A DNA stretch of 64,000 nucleotides from a bacterium (GCA_016125085.1 WGMM01000026.1:1-64000); one strand, 5' to 3'. Numbered from the stretch's first letter, positions 8,270 to 17,877 are shown. Program-made: numbers and translations. The notes: generated by a model from the sequence alone, not told the origin.

Positions 8270-10039
8270 ATGCGAGGCGTCCGGTTTTCCCGCTCCCGAT
8301 CCGTCGCAGGAGCCTTGTCGATCCTCGGAATCATCTCGGCCGGATCCGTTCAGGCAGGTGATCTCTTCGCGATGCCCTGGCTCCTCGCGCAGACGGCCGA
8401 CGCGCCGCGCGGCGACGGATTCTACATGGACATCCTGAAGCTTCTGCCGGCCCTGGCGCTGTTTCTGATCTGGGTGCCGACAACCTGGTGGGTCGACGAC
8501 GACGCCTTCGAACTTGACCTGGAAAAGCGGATGGCCTGGTCCACGGCCATGGTTCTCGCCGGCATCGTCGGCATGCTTGTGCTTCTGCTCGTGCCCAACA
8601 TCATCGTCGGCATCGCCGTGATGGCCCTGGCCTACCTAGTGACGACCCTGGCGTATGTGGTGCATCGAAACGGACAGGTCGCTGAGACTGAGAAAGTCCT
8701 CAGCGCCTATCACTTCGGTGATCTGGGCAACCGGTTCTTCGGCCTTCTCGGGGCCAAAAAGAAGGTCTTCAACCGGAACAAGGCGGCCGCCATGGCCGGT
8801 GTTCCGGTCGAGTTCATCGGAATCGATCTGAACACCAAGGCGCTGGACATGTTCCGCGTGGCCCGGGCACAGCAGAACGCCCTGTTCGAAGAAGTGCAGA
8901 GCCTTGTCTACGACGCCGTCCGCCGCCGATCGACGGACATTTACCTGGAGCCCGGCCAGGACGGCCTGCAGGTTCGGTACCGGATCGACGGCATCCTGCA
9001 AATGGCCGAACCGTTCGACGCCGAAGCGGGCCCTGAGGTGGTGGACATCGTCAAGACCCTTTGCGGCATGAACGTGGAAGACCGCCGCAAGCCGCAGGAA
9101 GGCACGTTTTCGGCCAAGGTCGAGGGGCGGAACATCGATGCCCGCGTCGCCTCGGCGGGTACGAAAATGGGCGAAAAAGTCGCCATCCGCCTGTTCGACA
9201 AGGCCAACATGGTTTCGAAGCTCGAACAACTCGGCCTCACGACCAAGGAAGAAGAGAAGATCCGGTCGGCTTCCGAAAAGGATCTGGGCATGATCCTGGG
9301 CGTCGGCCCGGTCGGTTGCGGCAAATCGACGACGATCTACTCGATCCTCAGGTCGCTCGACCCGCTGACACGCGACATCAAGACCCTCGAAGAAGTCGTC
9401 GAACAGACGATCGAGAACATCCCGGCCGAAGAGTACAACCCCCGCTCTGGCGAGACGATCACCGAACGGCTCAAGAGCATTCTGCGGACCGACCCGCAGG
9501 TGATTATGCTCAGCGACCTGAAGGACGACGAGCTGGCCGCGGTCGCGCTTCAGGCCGCGAGCACGAACCGGTTGATCCTTTCTTCGATGACCGGAACGGA
9601 TGCGATCAAGGGCATCATGCAGCTCGTCGAACGTGGCCTGAGCCGCGACGCTCTGGCTTCTTCGCTGGTGCTGGTGTTTTCGCAACGACTGGTCCGCACC
9701 TTGTGCGAAGCCTGTAAAGAGCCCTACCAGCCGAAGCCCGAGTTCCTCAAGAAGAACAACCTGCCGGAAGATACCGAGGCTTTCTACCGGCCGCCGACGG
9801 AGCCGCAGCCTCAGGTGTGCGGCGAGTGCGAAGGCAATGGATTCGTGGGTCGCACGGCGATCTTCGAAGTCCTCGAGATCACCGACCCGATCCGCGACAT
9901 TATCCTGAACAATCCGACGGAAGCCGCATTGCGGGCCGCGGCGGCACAGCAGCGTATGACGACACTGCCGCGGAACGGCCTGCGGCTCGTTCTCGAAGGG
10001 CGGACATCGATCGACGAACTCATGCGGGCGATGAAGTGA
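8270..10039 (+). CDS. Membrane-anchored GspE/PilB-like ATPase with degenerate catalytic boxes
   Basis: The protein has 589 residues. The N-terminus is unusual: a possible signal or first membrane segment at about residues 12-27, then three hydrophobic segments within residues 45-125. The GspE-like region starts near residue 180. Walker A survives as GPVGCGKSTT (about 345-354). The other boxes are altered: EDPVEY is EEVVEQ, the Walker B GEIRD is SDLKD, and both histidines of TGHLVxSTLHT are lost (STNRLILSSMTGT). A four-cysteine zinc-binding element (LCEAC, then CGECEGNG) is intact near residues 481-524. It may bind but hydrolyse ATP poorly, acting as a partner of the intact PilT-like ATPase upstream. 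That role is inferred. Confidence 0.85.
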   Translation: MRGVRFSRSRSVAGALSILGIISAGSVQAGDLFAMPWLLAQTADAPRGDGFYMDILKLLPALALFLIWVPTTWWVDDDAFELDLEKRMAWSTAMVLAGIVGMLVLLLVPNIIVGIAVMALAYLVTTLAYVVHRNGQVAETEKVLSAYHFGDLGNRFFGLLGAKKKVFNRNKAAAMAGVPVEFIGIDLNTKALDMFRVARAQQNALFEEVQSLVYDAVRRRSTDIYLEPGQDGLQVRYRIDGILQMAEPFDAEAGPEVVDIVKTLCGMNVEDRRKPQEGTFSAKVEGRNIDARVASAGTKMGEKVAIRLFDKANMVSKLEQLGLTTKEEEKIRSASEKDLGMILGVGPVGCGKSTTIYSILRSLDPLTRDIKTLEEVVEQTIENIPAEEYNPRSGETITERLKSILRTDPQVIMLSDLKDDELAAVALQAASTNRLILSSMTGTDAIKGIMQLVERGLSRDALASSLVLVFSQRLVRTLCEACKEPYQPKPEFLKKNNLPEDTEAFYRPPTEPQPQVCGECEGNGFVGRTAIFEVLEITDPIRDIILNNPTEAALRAAAAQQRMTTLPRNGLRLVLEGRTSIDELMRAMK

Positions 10040-10109
10040 CCTGCCGGCCCGAAGCCCAGGTCCTCCGAACCGCTTTCACCCCGAACGAACTTCGTAAGGA
10101 ACGCCCCGC

Positions 10110-10829
10110 ATGGAAATGAGCCTGATTTTCGACCTCGTCGTCGTGGCGATGCTGTTCTTCTGCTTCATCGCGATCTCCTCGGAAGGTTTCTGGGGATCGG
10201 CGATCGCTCTGTTCAACGTCATCTTCTCCGCCCTGATCGCGATGAACTTCGCCGACAAGGTGGCGGCCAAAATCGTAACGACCGTCACATTTCTCAGCGG
10301 TTTCGCCGACTGTCTGAGCCTGGGCGGCATCTTCGCTGTCACGCTTTTGGCGCTGAGATTCCTGACCGATTATCTCGCACCCGGCAAGCTCCGGCTGCCG
10401 GGGCCTGTGGAAGGTCTCGGCAAAATCGTCTTCGGGGCGGCAACTTCCGTGGTTCTGGTCGGCTTTCTGCTGGTCGTGCTGCAAGCCGCACCTGTGCACA
10501 AAAAGATCTTCTGGGGCATGTACACGCCTGAAACGCAGAAGCCGCCTTTCGGCCTGGGTGTCGACAAGATCGCCCTGCAACTTGTCCAGACATCTCTCAA
10601 CGGCCCGTTCAAGAAGTCAGGCTCATCCGGTTTCGATCCCGACACCTGGGTGGCCGGGAAAACGGGTGCCCGCCCCTACGACAATACCGTGGACGAAAAC
10701 GCCCCTGCCGATGGCGCGACCCCTGAAGCAGGCGGAGCCCCGGTCGGCGGTGCACCGACCCCGAACTCGCCCGGCATCCCGGGCGGCACGGCTGGTGCCG
10801 CGGCAGGCATCGCCCCGACGAATCCCTGA
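10110..10829 (+). CDS. CvpA-like integral membrane protein
   Basis: The protein has 239 residues. AAGGA precedes the ATG. Four hydrophobic segments fill residues 1-130 (DLVVVAMLFFCFIAISSEGF, FSALIAMNF, FAVTLLALRFLTDYL, VLVGFLLVVLQ), a layout and start like the CvpA/colicin V production family. The C-terminal 70 residues are Pro/Gly/Ala-rich and probably disordered. Its 70-base distance from the GspE-like gene suggests co-transcription, perhaps linking it to the envelope ATPases. CvpA itself is poorly understood, so no more specific role is claimed. Confidence 0.7.
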   Translation: MEMSLIFDLVVVAMLFFCFIAISSEGFWGSAIALFNVIFSALIAMNFADKVAAKIVTTVTFLSGFADCLSLGGIFAVTLLALRFLTDYLAPGKLRLPGPVEGLGKIVFGAATSVVLVGFLLVVLQAAPVHKKIFWGMYTPETQKPPFGLGVDKIALQLVQTSLNGPFKKSGSSGFDPDTWVAGKTGARPYDNTVDENAPADGATPEAGGAPVGGAPTPNSPGIPGGTAGAAAGIAPTNP

Positions 10830-10867
10830 GCCTTCGGAAATCGCAAACCCTGAATTCGTCACAATCT

Positions 10868-10910
10868 GACATGAACCCGGCAGTCATGAGGCTGACCGGG
10901 TCTGTCAGTT
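10868..10910. terminator. Hairpin between convergent genes
   Basis: A stem formed by GAC...ACCCGG and CCGGGTCTGTC around an 18-base loop is followed by AGTTTTA on the plus strand. It lies between the convergent CvpA-like and STAS genes, so it may end one or both transcripts. The T-run is short. Confidence 0.5.
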
Positions 10911-10971
10911 TTAAGGTCATTCAGCAGCAGGCAGCATCCCACACGATCGGCTGCTGAGGGTTCGATCGCAA

Positions 10972-11376
10972 TCAGGCGGCTTCCAGGCCGAGATCAGCAC
11001 GAGCACTGTCCTTGTCCTCGGAAAACTGGAACATCCCGCCCAGTTTACTGACGTGAAAGATTTCGGCGACGTTTCGGTCGACGTTACAGAAGACCATCCG
11101 GCCACCCATTTGCTTGATCGCGCGACCTAGGGCCAGAAAGCCGCTCAGGGCCGCGGAACCAGCGAAATCGATCCCTGAGAGGTCGACGATCAGATTCTTA
11201 ATTCCTGTTTTTGCAGACATTTGCGAATATTGCACCCGCAAATCGCCGACCGGTTTGGGGTCAAGACGCAGGCAGTCCCAGAATTCGGCGACAAGAACTC
11301 CTGACTCTTCGCGAAGCTCCACACTCGGCTTCAACACGGCAAAATTCTCCATTGTGACCATCGGGCCATGTCGCAT
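10972..11376 (-). CDS. STAS-domain anti-sigma factor antagonist
   Basis: The protein has up to 134 residues; the start could also be the ATG at 11361 or 11352. It consists of one STAS domain, with the strand-turn-helix around NLIVDLSGIDFAGSAALSGF that carries the phosphorylatable serine of SpoIIAA/RsbV-type regulators. VFCNVDRNVAEIFHVSKL matches the C-terminal part of the domain. Such proteins bind an anti-sigma kinase and release a sigma factor when dephosphorylated. No kinase or sigma gene is adjacent, so its partner is unknown. The gene converges on the CvpA-like gene. Confidence 0.85.
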   Translation of the reverse strand: MRHGPMVTMENFAVLKPSVELREESGVLVAEFWDCLRLDPKPVGDLRVQYSQMSAKTGIKNLIVDLSGIDFAGSAALSGFLALGRAIKQMGGRMVFCNVDRNVAEIFHVSKLGGMFQFSEDKDSARADLGLEAA

Positions 11377-11774
11377 CTGGTTCAGAATCGGGCGGGAACG
11401 GCTTCATCGGATAGCGCATCGCGATCCGGAAGCGTTCTCGAAGTACCCGGACGAAAAGTCAGATGAGAATCGAGTCGATGGTGACATGACATTCTAATCG
11501 AATCGCCGGGCGGAATCCACAATCGGCCCAACGCAATCGTCACTGGCGCTTTACGCACGAAACACACCAAACCACAAGATTGCATGCATTTATCCCTTGT
11601 CGAAATCGTACCGGCCGGGAAAGGCTTTCTCTCCCATTCCAAGATCGTGATTGCCCTTGGCAGAATCGGACGATTGTGGAAAGATGACCTGCGACACCGA
11701 TTCGCCCGGCGATCGCCCACGCGTCGGTCCAACCGTTCGAGGGCCGCCTCACGACGCCCGAGGATCATCCCGCC
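11377..11774. other. Divergent intergenic region
   Basis: Nearly 400 bases separate the divergent STAS and DUF1573 genes. No gene was recognised. The region must hold both promoters, but no box pair stood out enough to call. GAGGA at 11759-11763 is the ribosome-binding site for the plus-strand gene. Confidence 0.55.
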
Positions 11775-12785
11775 ATGCGATTTCGATCGATTCCGCTGCT
11801 GATTTTCGCCCTGAGCTTGCCCATCGGCATGCTCGAACGGAATCTGCCGGCCCAGGATTGGGTGAACGCCATCTTCCCGGACCGGAACCACGAATTCGGA
11901 ACCGTCGCCAAGGGCTCGAAGCTGCGCTATTCGTTCAAAGTGGCGAACGTGACCGACAAAGAGCTGCACATCTCCGGCTATAAGACCAAATGCGGCTGCA
12001 CGGACGTCAAGATCGGGGCCGACACCGTCCCGCCCGGCACGCAGACGACCATCGAAGCCACTCTCGACACGACGAACTTCAGCGGGCCGAAGCCTTCCGG
12101 GCTGACCCTTGTCATCGATCGTCCGAGCCCCGCGGAAGTCGAGCTGAACATGAACTGCTTCATCCGCGCCGACGTCACGCTTCAGCCAGGCCAGTTCGAT
12201 TTCGGCACCGTCAAGCGGACCGACGGCCCGTCGCAAACCCTTGCCCTGCAATACGTCGGCGGCAATGCCGACTTCAAGATCACCGGCTCGCAGCACCACT
12301 CGCCCAGGCTCAAGGTGAAGATCACCGAAGAAAACCGCGCCAACGGCCAGGCCTCCTACAAAATTGTGGCCAATTTCGAGCCTTCGGCGAATCTCGGCTT
12401 CTATAAGGATCAGATCACGCTCAAAACGAACGACCCGGCCAGCCCCGAAATCCCGATCTTCGTCACCGGCCAAGTGCAGGGTCTGCTCTCGGCATCGCCT
12501 TCGGTCATGAATCTCGGACAGGTGGCCAAGGGCGCTTCCGTTCAGAAAACCATTATCCTCAAGGCGGACAAGCCGTTCGCCGTCAAAGAGACCAAAGCCG
12601 CCAAGGGTACGGTCACGGCCGACGCCCCCGCAGCGAGTACCGCCGAGCAACCCATTCGAACGCTGAACATTACGTACAAGGCACCCGACAAACCGGGCCC
12701 GGATCACGCGGTACTGGAAATCACCAGCGATATCCCGGACGAGCCACCTGCGAAAGTGAACCTGTTCGCGACAGTCGGCCCTTGA
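11775..12785 (+). CDS. DUF1573 domain secreted protein
   Basis: The protein has 336 residues. It begins with a signal peptide (MRFRSIPLLIFALSLPIGM, hydrophobic core at about 5-17). DUF1573 starts near residue 35 (HEFGTVAKGSKLRYSFKVAN) and includes the conserved KTKCGCTDVK. A second similar Ig-like beta unit starts at about residue 135 (QFDFGTVKRTDG) and a third near residue 240 (NLGQVAKGASVQKTI). DUF1573 proteins are ASH/HYDIN-like beta-sandwich proteins of the periplasm or surface with unknown ligands. They are abundant in planctomycetes and Bacteroidetes. Confidence 0.88.
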   Translation: MRFRSIPLLIFALSLPIGMLERNLPAQDWVNAIFPDRNHEFGTVAKGSKLRYSFKVANVTDKELHISGYKTKCGCTDVKIGADTVPPGTQTTIEATLDTTNFSGPKPSGLTLVIDRPSPAEVELNMNCFIRADVTLQPGQFDFGTVKRTDGPSQTLALQYVGGNADFKITGSQHHSPRLKVKITEENRANGQASYKIVANFEPSANLGFYKDQITLKTNDPASPEIPIFVTGQVQGLLSASPSVMNLGQVAKGASVQKTIILKADKPFAVKETKAAKGTVTADAPAASTAEQPIRTLNITYKAPDKPGPDHAVLEITSDIPDEPPAKVNLFATVGP

Positions 12786-12851
12786 CGGACATGGATTCCG
12801 GGCTTGCCAGAGCCGCCCGGTTCCCGCCGATATCGACATGAACCTACGAAA

Positions 12852-12886
12852 AAACCCGTCACGAAAGATCGTGACGGGTTTCGCAT
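12852..12886. terminator. Strong bidirectional intrinsic terminator
   Basis: A perfect 13-bp stem (12852-12864 with 12869-12881) closes an AAGA loop. On the minus strand the stem runs into six T, ideal for the lipoprotein gene at 12919-13386. On the plus strand it is followed by TCGCATTT and could also end the DUF1573 transcript. Confidence 0.88.
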
Positions 12887-12918
12887 TTCGGTGCGGCGAA
12901 CGGAATTCGCCGACGCGA

Positions 12919-13386
12919 TCAATGTTGGCCGGAAGCCTGGGGCGAAGCGTAGGTCGGAGCAGCGGCGTAAACCGGAGCTGCGGCGTAAACCACAGGAGCC
13001 GGGGCGCAGGTTGCGACCGGGGCCGGAGCACAAGCGACCGGAGCGGGAGCACAAGCGGCCTTCTTGTGGAACAGGCCGCTGAAGCACGACTTCTTCGGAG
13101 CAGGTGCACAGGCGACGGGAGCCGGTTCGCAAACAGGAGCCGGGGCGCAAGCGACCGGAGCGGGTTCGCAGACAGGGGCCGGGGCGCAGGCAGCCTTCTT
13201 GTGGAACAGGCCGCTGAAGCACGACTTCTTCGGAGCAGGTGCACACGTCGGGGCGGGCGCGCAGGTGGCGACCGTCTGAACGTAAACGACCTGGGGAGCA
13301 GGTGCTGCGCAAGGCGTGGCGCAAGCCTGCTGGGCATGGCAACCGGTGACCGCGCTCATCACGGCGGCGACGGCGAAACTGATCAT
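12919..13386 (-). CDS. Cys/Pro-repeat lipoprotein
   Basis: The protein has 155 residues from the ATG at 13386, which has GGAG ten bases upstream; a TTG at 13407 is the only longer start. Residues 1-18 are a lipoprotein signal with lipobox VTGC, so the cysteine should be lipid-modified. The mature part is almost entirely CAPAP/CEPAP repeats. They are broken by two identical FSGLFHKK segments, each preceded by PKKSC and followed by AACAPAP. The C-terminus is VYAAAP/TYASP repeats. The many evenly spaced cysteines could form disulfides or bind metal. No enzymatic domain is present. A role as a cell-surface spacer or structural protein is inferred only. Confidence 0.75.
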   Translation of the reverse strand: MISFAVAAVMSAVTGCHAQQACATPCAAPAPQVVYVQTVATCAPAPTCAPAPKKSCFSGLFHKKAACAPAPVCEPAPVACAPAPVCEPAPVACAPAPKKSCFSGLFHKKAACAPAPVACAPAPVATCAPAPVVYAAAPVYAAAPTYASPQASGQH

Positions 13387-13686
13387 GATCGAGAGACTCC
13401 ATGTCAAAGGTGCGGGTTTCCGCCAACACGGCAGGAAACCTGATCGGAAAACTGGCCGAAGTTTGACGGTTCCGTAAATGGAACCGACTCCACGGTCAGG
13501 GTCCCTTCGAGGGATTGGGCACAGTGTAGAGATTTTGCGGTTCCGGGTGCAACCGATTTTTCCGAATGTTCGGAAAGGATCGATCGATTCCGGAAGGGAT
13601 TTCCCGGTACAACGCCGTTCGGTGTAGGATGCGGGCTGTGTGCGAAAAGCCGGTGCGATTCGCAGTTCCGGAGGGATCGAAGATCG

Positions 13687-14910
13687 ATGAATTCCGCAAA
13701 TCCGTCATGGATCGTGGCCGACAGCTGCTGGCACAGCACGCGTAACCTGCTGGCAAGCTGGCCGCCAGCGAGTGGCCCGGACGCTCATCTTCTGCGACTC
13801 GAGCCCATCGACTGGCGAAACGCCATGGCCCGGGGCATCCGTCCGTGGAATTGGGGTATTCACGGCAAGGAAATCACCCCTCAGGTACGACTGATCGAGG
13901 CGGAACTCCCACCCGGATGGATGAAAAGTTATCCCCGGCTCGGCCAATGGCCGCTCGCACGAGCCTGCCGCAAGTGGCAGAAAGTCGAGATCCCGGCAGG
14001 ATCGAAAACCTCGCTCTGGATTACCTATCCTTATTATCTCGCACTGGCGGACCAGCTCCGGCCCGACGGTCTCATCTACTACAATCTCGACGACTACACG
14101 CTTTACTGGCCCTCGAAAGCCGAAGAAGTTCGCGCCTGGGAAGCACACGCCGTTGCCCGTGCCGACTGGACGGTCTGCGTCGCGGCCGAACGGGCCCGGC
14201 ATTTACGAATCGCCTTTCCCGACCGGGCCGAACGGATCCTCCACATACCCCACGGCGCCCCTGAAGCGACCATTCCGATCGAACCGTTCCTGAAGGCTGG
14301 CCCCGCGCCGGTGGAACTCGCTCACATCCCCAGGCCCTGGCTGGGGTACCTGGGCGGTCTGGAGGACCGGGTCGATTGGCCCCTGGTCCGAAAGATCGCC
14401 GAAGCGTTTCCGGATGCGTCTGTCGTATTAGTCGGCCCGAGGCCGAATCTCGATGGCCCGGAACCGTGGCGGGTGGAGGCACAAGCGGCGATGGCGAAAA
14501 ACAACGTTTACGCCCCTGGATCCGTGCCACAGGAACGTATCGGCGACGTTTACGCGAGTTTCGACGTCAACCTGACGCCTTACGACGTAAGCCATGCGTT
14601 CAATATCGTCTGTTCGCCGACGAAGCTGATGGACGCGATGGGCTGCGGCCGGCCGATGGTGGCGACGGACCTTCCGGAGTGCCGGATTTATGAGGGCCTG
14701 TATCAAGTCGGCCGGGATCACGACGATTTTCTGTCGAAGCTGGGGCACGTGATCGAGGCGGGATTTCGTGACGGCCAGGAAGGGGCACGCTGGCTCTATG
14801 CCCGTGAGCATGCCGCACCGGTCATTCTGGACAAGTTATACCGGCTGTCGCTTTGCGGCGATGCGAATTCGGCCCGTCGGGTTCTGGCACCTGAGGCTCC
14901 GATCGGGTAA
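13687..14910 (+). CDS. Glycosyltransferase, GT4/GT1-like GT-B fold
   Basis: The protein has 407 residues. GAGGG precedes the ATG. It has a GT-B layout. The N-terminal half includes TSLWITYPYYLALADQLRPD and YYNLDDYTLY, then ARADWTVCVAAE at the domain boundary. The C-terminal nucleotide-sugar domain has PRPWLGYLGGLEDRVDW, ASVVLVGPRP, a VPQERIGDVYASFDVNLTPY stretch and KLMDAMGCGRPMVATDLPE, the usual acceptor/donor loop. There is no signal peptide, so it should act at the cytoplasmic face, on a lipid-linked sugar or surface polysaccharide. The substrate is unknown. Confidence 0.82.
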   Translation: MNSANPSWIVADSCWHSTRNLLASWPPASGPDAHLLRLEPIDWRNAMARGIRPWNWGIHGKEITPQVRLIEAELPPGWMKSYPRLGQWPLARACRKWQKVEIPAGSKTSLWITYPYYLALADQLRPDGLIYYNLDDYTLYWPSKAEEVRAWEAHAVARADWTVCVAAERARHLRIAFPDRAERILHIPHGAPEATIPIEPFLKAGPAPVELAHIPRPWLGYLGGLEDRVDWPLVRKIAEAFPDASVVLVGPRPNLDGPEPWRVEAQAAMAKNNVYAPGSVPQERIGDVYASFDVNLTPYDVSHAFNIVCSPTKLMDAMGCGRPMVATDLPECRIYEGLYQVGRDHDDFLSKLGHVIEAGFRDGQEGARWLYAREHAAPVILDKLYRLSLCGDANSARRVLAPEAPIG

Positions 14911-15020
14911 TGTTCGTGACATTCCGTTCGGCACACCGGCGAACCGGCTTTCCTACGGCCATTTCCGCCGGTCCAATCTGACCGATTCCGCCACGAACCT
15001 GAGCCTGGAGCCACTTCCCG

Positions 15021-16391
15021 ATGGACTTGTCGCTGCGTATCCGTCTTTCGATCATGATGCTGATCCAGTTCTTCGTCTGGGGCACATGGAACGTCACGGC
15101 TCCGAACTACCTCACGAAAATCGGCTTCACGGGCAACGACATCGGCTGGCTTTACGCCGTCGGCCCGATCGCGGGCATGATCTCGCCGTTCTTCGTGGGC
15201 ATGGTGGCGGACCGGTTCTTCCCGGCCCAGCGCGTGCTCGGGGCCCTGCACCTGGCGGGTGCCGGGCTGATGTTCCTGGCCACGCTTTCGATGGCGGCCG
15301 GGGCGAAGCCGATGGTCATCGTCGGGCTCATCTTCGTTTATATGCTCACCTACTTCCCCACGCTGGCCCTGACGAACACGCTCGCGCTGCGGAACGTGAC
15401 CGACGCCGAGAAGGAATTCCCGGGCATTCGAGTGATGGGCACGATCGGCTGGATCGTCGCCGGGCTTTCGCTGACGTGGCTCGGCTTCGAGACGAACATC
15501 AACATGTTCTATCTCTCGATGGGTGCCGCGGCCGTTCTGGGTGTCTACAGCTTTCTGTTCCTGCCGAACACGCCGCCCACGGCGACGGGCGAAGTCTCCG
15601 TCCGCCAGATTCTCGGCCTGGACGCCCTGGCGATCCTCAAGAATCCGTCGTATCTCGTCTTCCTCGTCTGCTCGACCCTGATCTGCATCCCGCTGTCGTT
15701 CTACTACCAGATCACAAGCCGGATCGTGGAAATGTCCGACATGCCCATCGCCCAGACGATGACCTACGGGCAAATGTCCGAGATCATCTTCATGCTCGTC
15801 ATGCCGCTGTTCTTCGCCCGCTTGGGCGTGAAGAAGATGCTGGCTGTGGGCATGGTCGCCTGGGTCGTGCGTTATGCCCTTTTCGCCCTCGGTGCCCCCG
15901 GGCAGATTTCGTCGTTCATTCTGCTGGGCATCGTGCTGCACGGCATCTGCTATGACTTCTTCTTCGTCACGGGCCAGATCTACACCGACCAGGCGGCCCC
16001 TTCGCACCTCCGCGGCCAGGCTCAGGGCCTGCTGGTTCTCTTTACGCTTGGCCTGGGCATGGCCATCGGCGCCAAGGTGGCCGGCTATGTCGAAACGAAG
16101 TACACGCCCCAGGCTTCCATCGAAGCCGGCAAGCAGGTCGAGCGCCTCACCAAGGAAATCGCCGACATGGAAGCCAAGGGCACAGGCGGCGAGCAACTCA
16201 GCGTGCTGAAGTCGGACCTCAAGAACGAACGCATCGCCCAGCTCAAGGCCATGGACTGGCAGATGATCTGGGGTATCCCGGCCGCCTTCGCCGCCGCGAT
16301 CCTGGCATTGTTCATGGTCGCGTTCAAAGAGCCCAAGGACCGTGCGGCGACGACCAGCGTCACCGACGTGCCCACCGGCGAAATCCCCTGA
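15021..16391 (+). CDS. MFS transporter, nucleoside:H+ symporter-like
   Basis: The protein has 456 residues. GGAG at 15006-15009 precedes the ATG. About twelve membrane helices are visible. The first is [20 protein letters not shown], whose FxWGxWxxxxPxYL pattern is typical of the NupG/XapB nucleoside symporter branch. [20 protein letters not shown] and the following MVADRFF match the helix 2-3 signature. A hydrophilic insert near residues 355-405 (VETKYTP to LKNERIAQ) lies before the last helix. Substrates are probably nucleosides or related compounds, but planctomycetes have many paralogues of unknown specificity. Confidence 0.8.
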   Translation: MDLSLRIRLSIMMLIQFFVWGTWNVTAPNYLTKIGFTGNDIGWLYAVGPIAGMISPFFVGMVADRFFPAQRVLGALHLAGAGLMFLATLSMAAGAKPMVIVGLIFVYMLTYFPTLALTNTLALRNVTDAEKEFPGIRVMGTIGWIVAGLSLTWLGFETNINMFYLSMGAAAVLGVYSFLFLPNTPPTATGEVSVRQILGLDALAILKNPSYLVFLVCSTLICIPLSFYYQITSRIVEMSDMPIAQTMTYGQMSEIIFMLVMPLFFARLGVKKMLAVGMVAWVVRYALFALGAPGQISSFILLGIVLHGICYDFFFVTGQIYTDQAAPSHLRGQAQGLLVLFTLGLGMAIGAKVAGYVETKYTPQASIEAGKQVERLTKEIADMEAKGTGGEQLSVLKSDLKNERIAQLKAMDWQMIWGIPAAFAAAILALFMVAFKEPKDRAATTSVTDVPTGEIP

Positions 16392-16424
16392 TCCGCAAGC
16401 CCCGGCTTGAAATGATCCGAATCG

Positions 16425-16461
16425 AACGGGCAGACCGTGGAAACCCCGCGGCCTGCCCGTT
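16425..16461. terminator. Hairpin after the MFS gene
   Basis: A 16-bp stem with two mismatches (16425-16440 with 16446-16461) closes a five-base loop 33 bases after the MFS stop. There is no T-run, so its efficiency as a terminator is doubtful. Confidence 0.5.
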
Positions 16462-16572
16462 ATCGTGTACTTTAACGACCGAATCCCTGCCCTCCCCTGC
16501 TCTGCGCCGCTTTTCGGCTTCCGTCCGATCCGGCGACCGCCTGATTCTCTTGCCCGCGAGGACTTCACGCCC

Positions 16573-17877
16573 ATGCCCGGACTTCACCTTGGCACGTTCG
16601 ACGTCGACGCCACCGTTCCCATGGGCCACGCGATGTGCGGCGGCTGGATCCAGCCCGCGACCGTCGTCGACGATCCGCTGAAGCTCCGGGGCGTCATCCT
16701 TCAAGGGGCCGACGCGCCGATCGTCCTGGCCGCCATCGACTGGACCGGCGTGTGTAACGGTGCCTACTTCCGCTTCCGCGAAACGATCGCCAAAGCCGCG
16801 GGCACCACGCCGGAGCGTGTCAGCCTGCACAGCGTGCACCAGCACAACGCCCCGTTCTGCGAGCCGCATGCGAACGAATTGCTGAAAAAATACGGGTCGA
16901 CGATCCTGACCTACGACGAAGCGTTCTTCGACAAGCTGCTCGAACGCACCGCCGCGGCCGTAAAAGCCGCCGCCAACGACGGCCGGCCGGTCGACAACGT
17001 GCGAATGGGCAACGGCAAGGTTTCTCAGGTGGCTTCGGCCCGGCGTGTGATCGGGCCGGACGGCAAGATCCTCTTCAACCGCACCAGCGCCACGAAAGAT
17101 CCTGTCGCCCGCGAAGCCCCGGAAGGCGTGATCGACCCGATGCTCAAGTCGATCACCTTCGCCTCGGGCGATAAGCCGGTCGCCCGGCTCTATTTCTACG
17201 CCACGCACCCGATGAGCTACTATGGCGACGGCCGTGTTTCGTCCGATTTCGTCGGCCTGGCCCGGGCGAAACGCGATACCGACGAGCCTGGCGTGGCCCA
17301 CATTTACTTCACCGGCTGCGCGGGCAATGTGACGGCCGGCAAATACAACGACGGCGAGCATTCGACCCGGCCGATCCTGGTCGACCGCATGCACGCCGGC
17401 ATGGTCGCGGCCGACGCTGCCGCCGACGCAGTCCGCCAGCCGATCGAATCGGTCGCCTGGAAAACGCAGCCGCACACGTTCAAGGCGAACGAGGACTTCG
17501 ACTACGACAAGCTTCTGGCCACCGTGGCCGACACGAAGAACCCGACCGTCACGCGGAACCGCAATGCCATGTTCTGCGGCTGGCTGAAGCGACTGCAATC
17601 GAACACCCCGATCCTGCTGGGCCGGCTGGACATCAACAAGGGCAGCGTGATCACCCTGCCGGCAGAGACCTTCGTGGAATATCAGCTGGGCGCACAGGAG
17701 CTTCGCCCCGGCGGCTTCGTGGCATGTGCGGCCTACGGCGACGGCGGCCCGTGGTATATCCCCCTGGCCCGGTCGTTCGGCGAAGGCGGCTACGAACCGA
17801 GCGTCTCGCTGGTTTCGAAATCGACCGAACCGCTCTATCGCAAGGCGATCGCGGATTTACTGGCGAATCGGGGGTGA
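16573..17877 (+). CDS. Neutral/alkaline ceramidase-like protein
   Basis: The protein has 434 residues from the ATG at 16573, preceded by GAGGA. The upstream extension of the frame lacks homology. The start GLHLGTFDVDATVPMGHAMCG and the segment RVSLHSVHQHNAPF resemble the N-terminal domain of neutral ceramidases, where HxHxxP-type histidines bind zinc. YATHPMSYYGDGRVSSDFVG and YFTGCAGNVTAGKYND match further family segments. It lacks a clear signal peptide and is shorter than full ceramidases. Planctomycete genomes carry many such proteins without tested substrates, so an amidohydrolase role is likely but the substrate is open. Confidence 0.7.
   Translation: MPGLHLGTFDVDATVPMGHAMCGGWIQPATVVDDPLKLRGVILQGADAPIVLAAIDWTGVCNGAYFRFRETIAKAAGTTPERVSLHSVHQHNAPFCEPHANELLKKYGSTILTYDEAFFDKLLERTAAAVKAAANDGRPVDNVRMGNGKVSQVASARRVIGPDGKILFNRTSATKDPVAREAPEGVIDPMLKSITFASGDKPVARLYFYATHPMSYYGDGRVSSDFVGLARAKRDTDEPGVAHIYFTGCAGNVTAGKYNDGEHSTRPILVDRMHAGMVAADAAADAVRQPIESVAWKTQPHTFKANEDFDYDKLLATVADTKNPTVTRNRNAMFCGWLKRLQSNTPILLGRLDINKGSVITLPAETFVEYQLGAQELRPGGFVACAAYGDGGPWYIPLARSFGEGGYEPSVSLVSKSTEPLYRKAIADLLANRG

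Noticed and set aside
11382-13337. 651-codon minus-strand frame
   Set aside because: Arg/Leu/Pro-rich shadow spanning two real genes and a strong terminator.
14796-16574. 592-codon antisense frame opposite the MFS gene
   Set aside because: Arg/Gly/Asp/His-rich shadow; the plus strand encodes twelve membrane helices.
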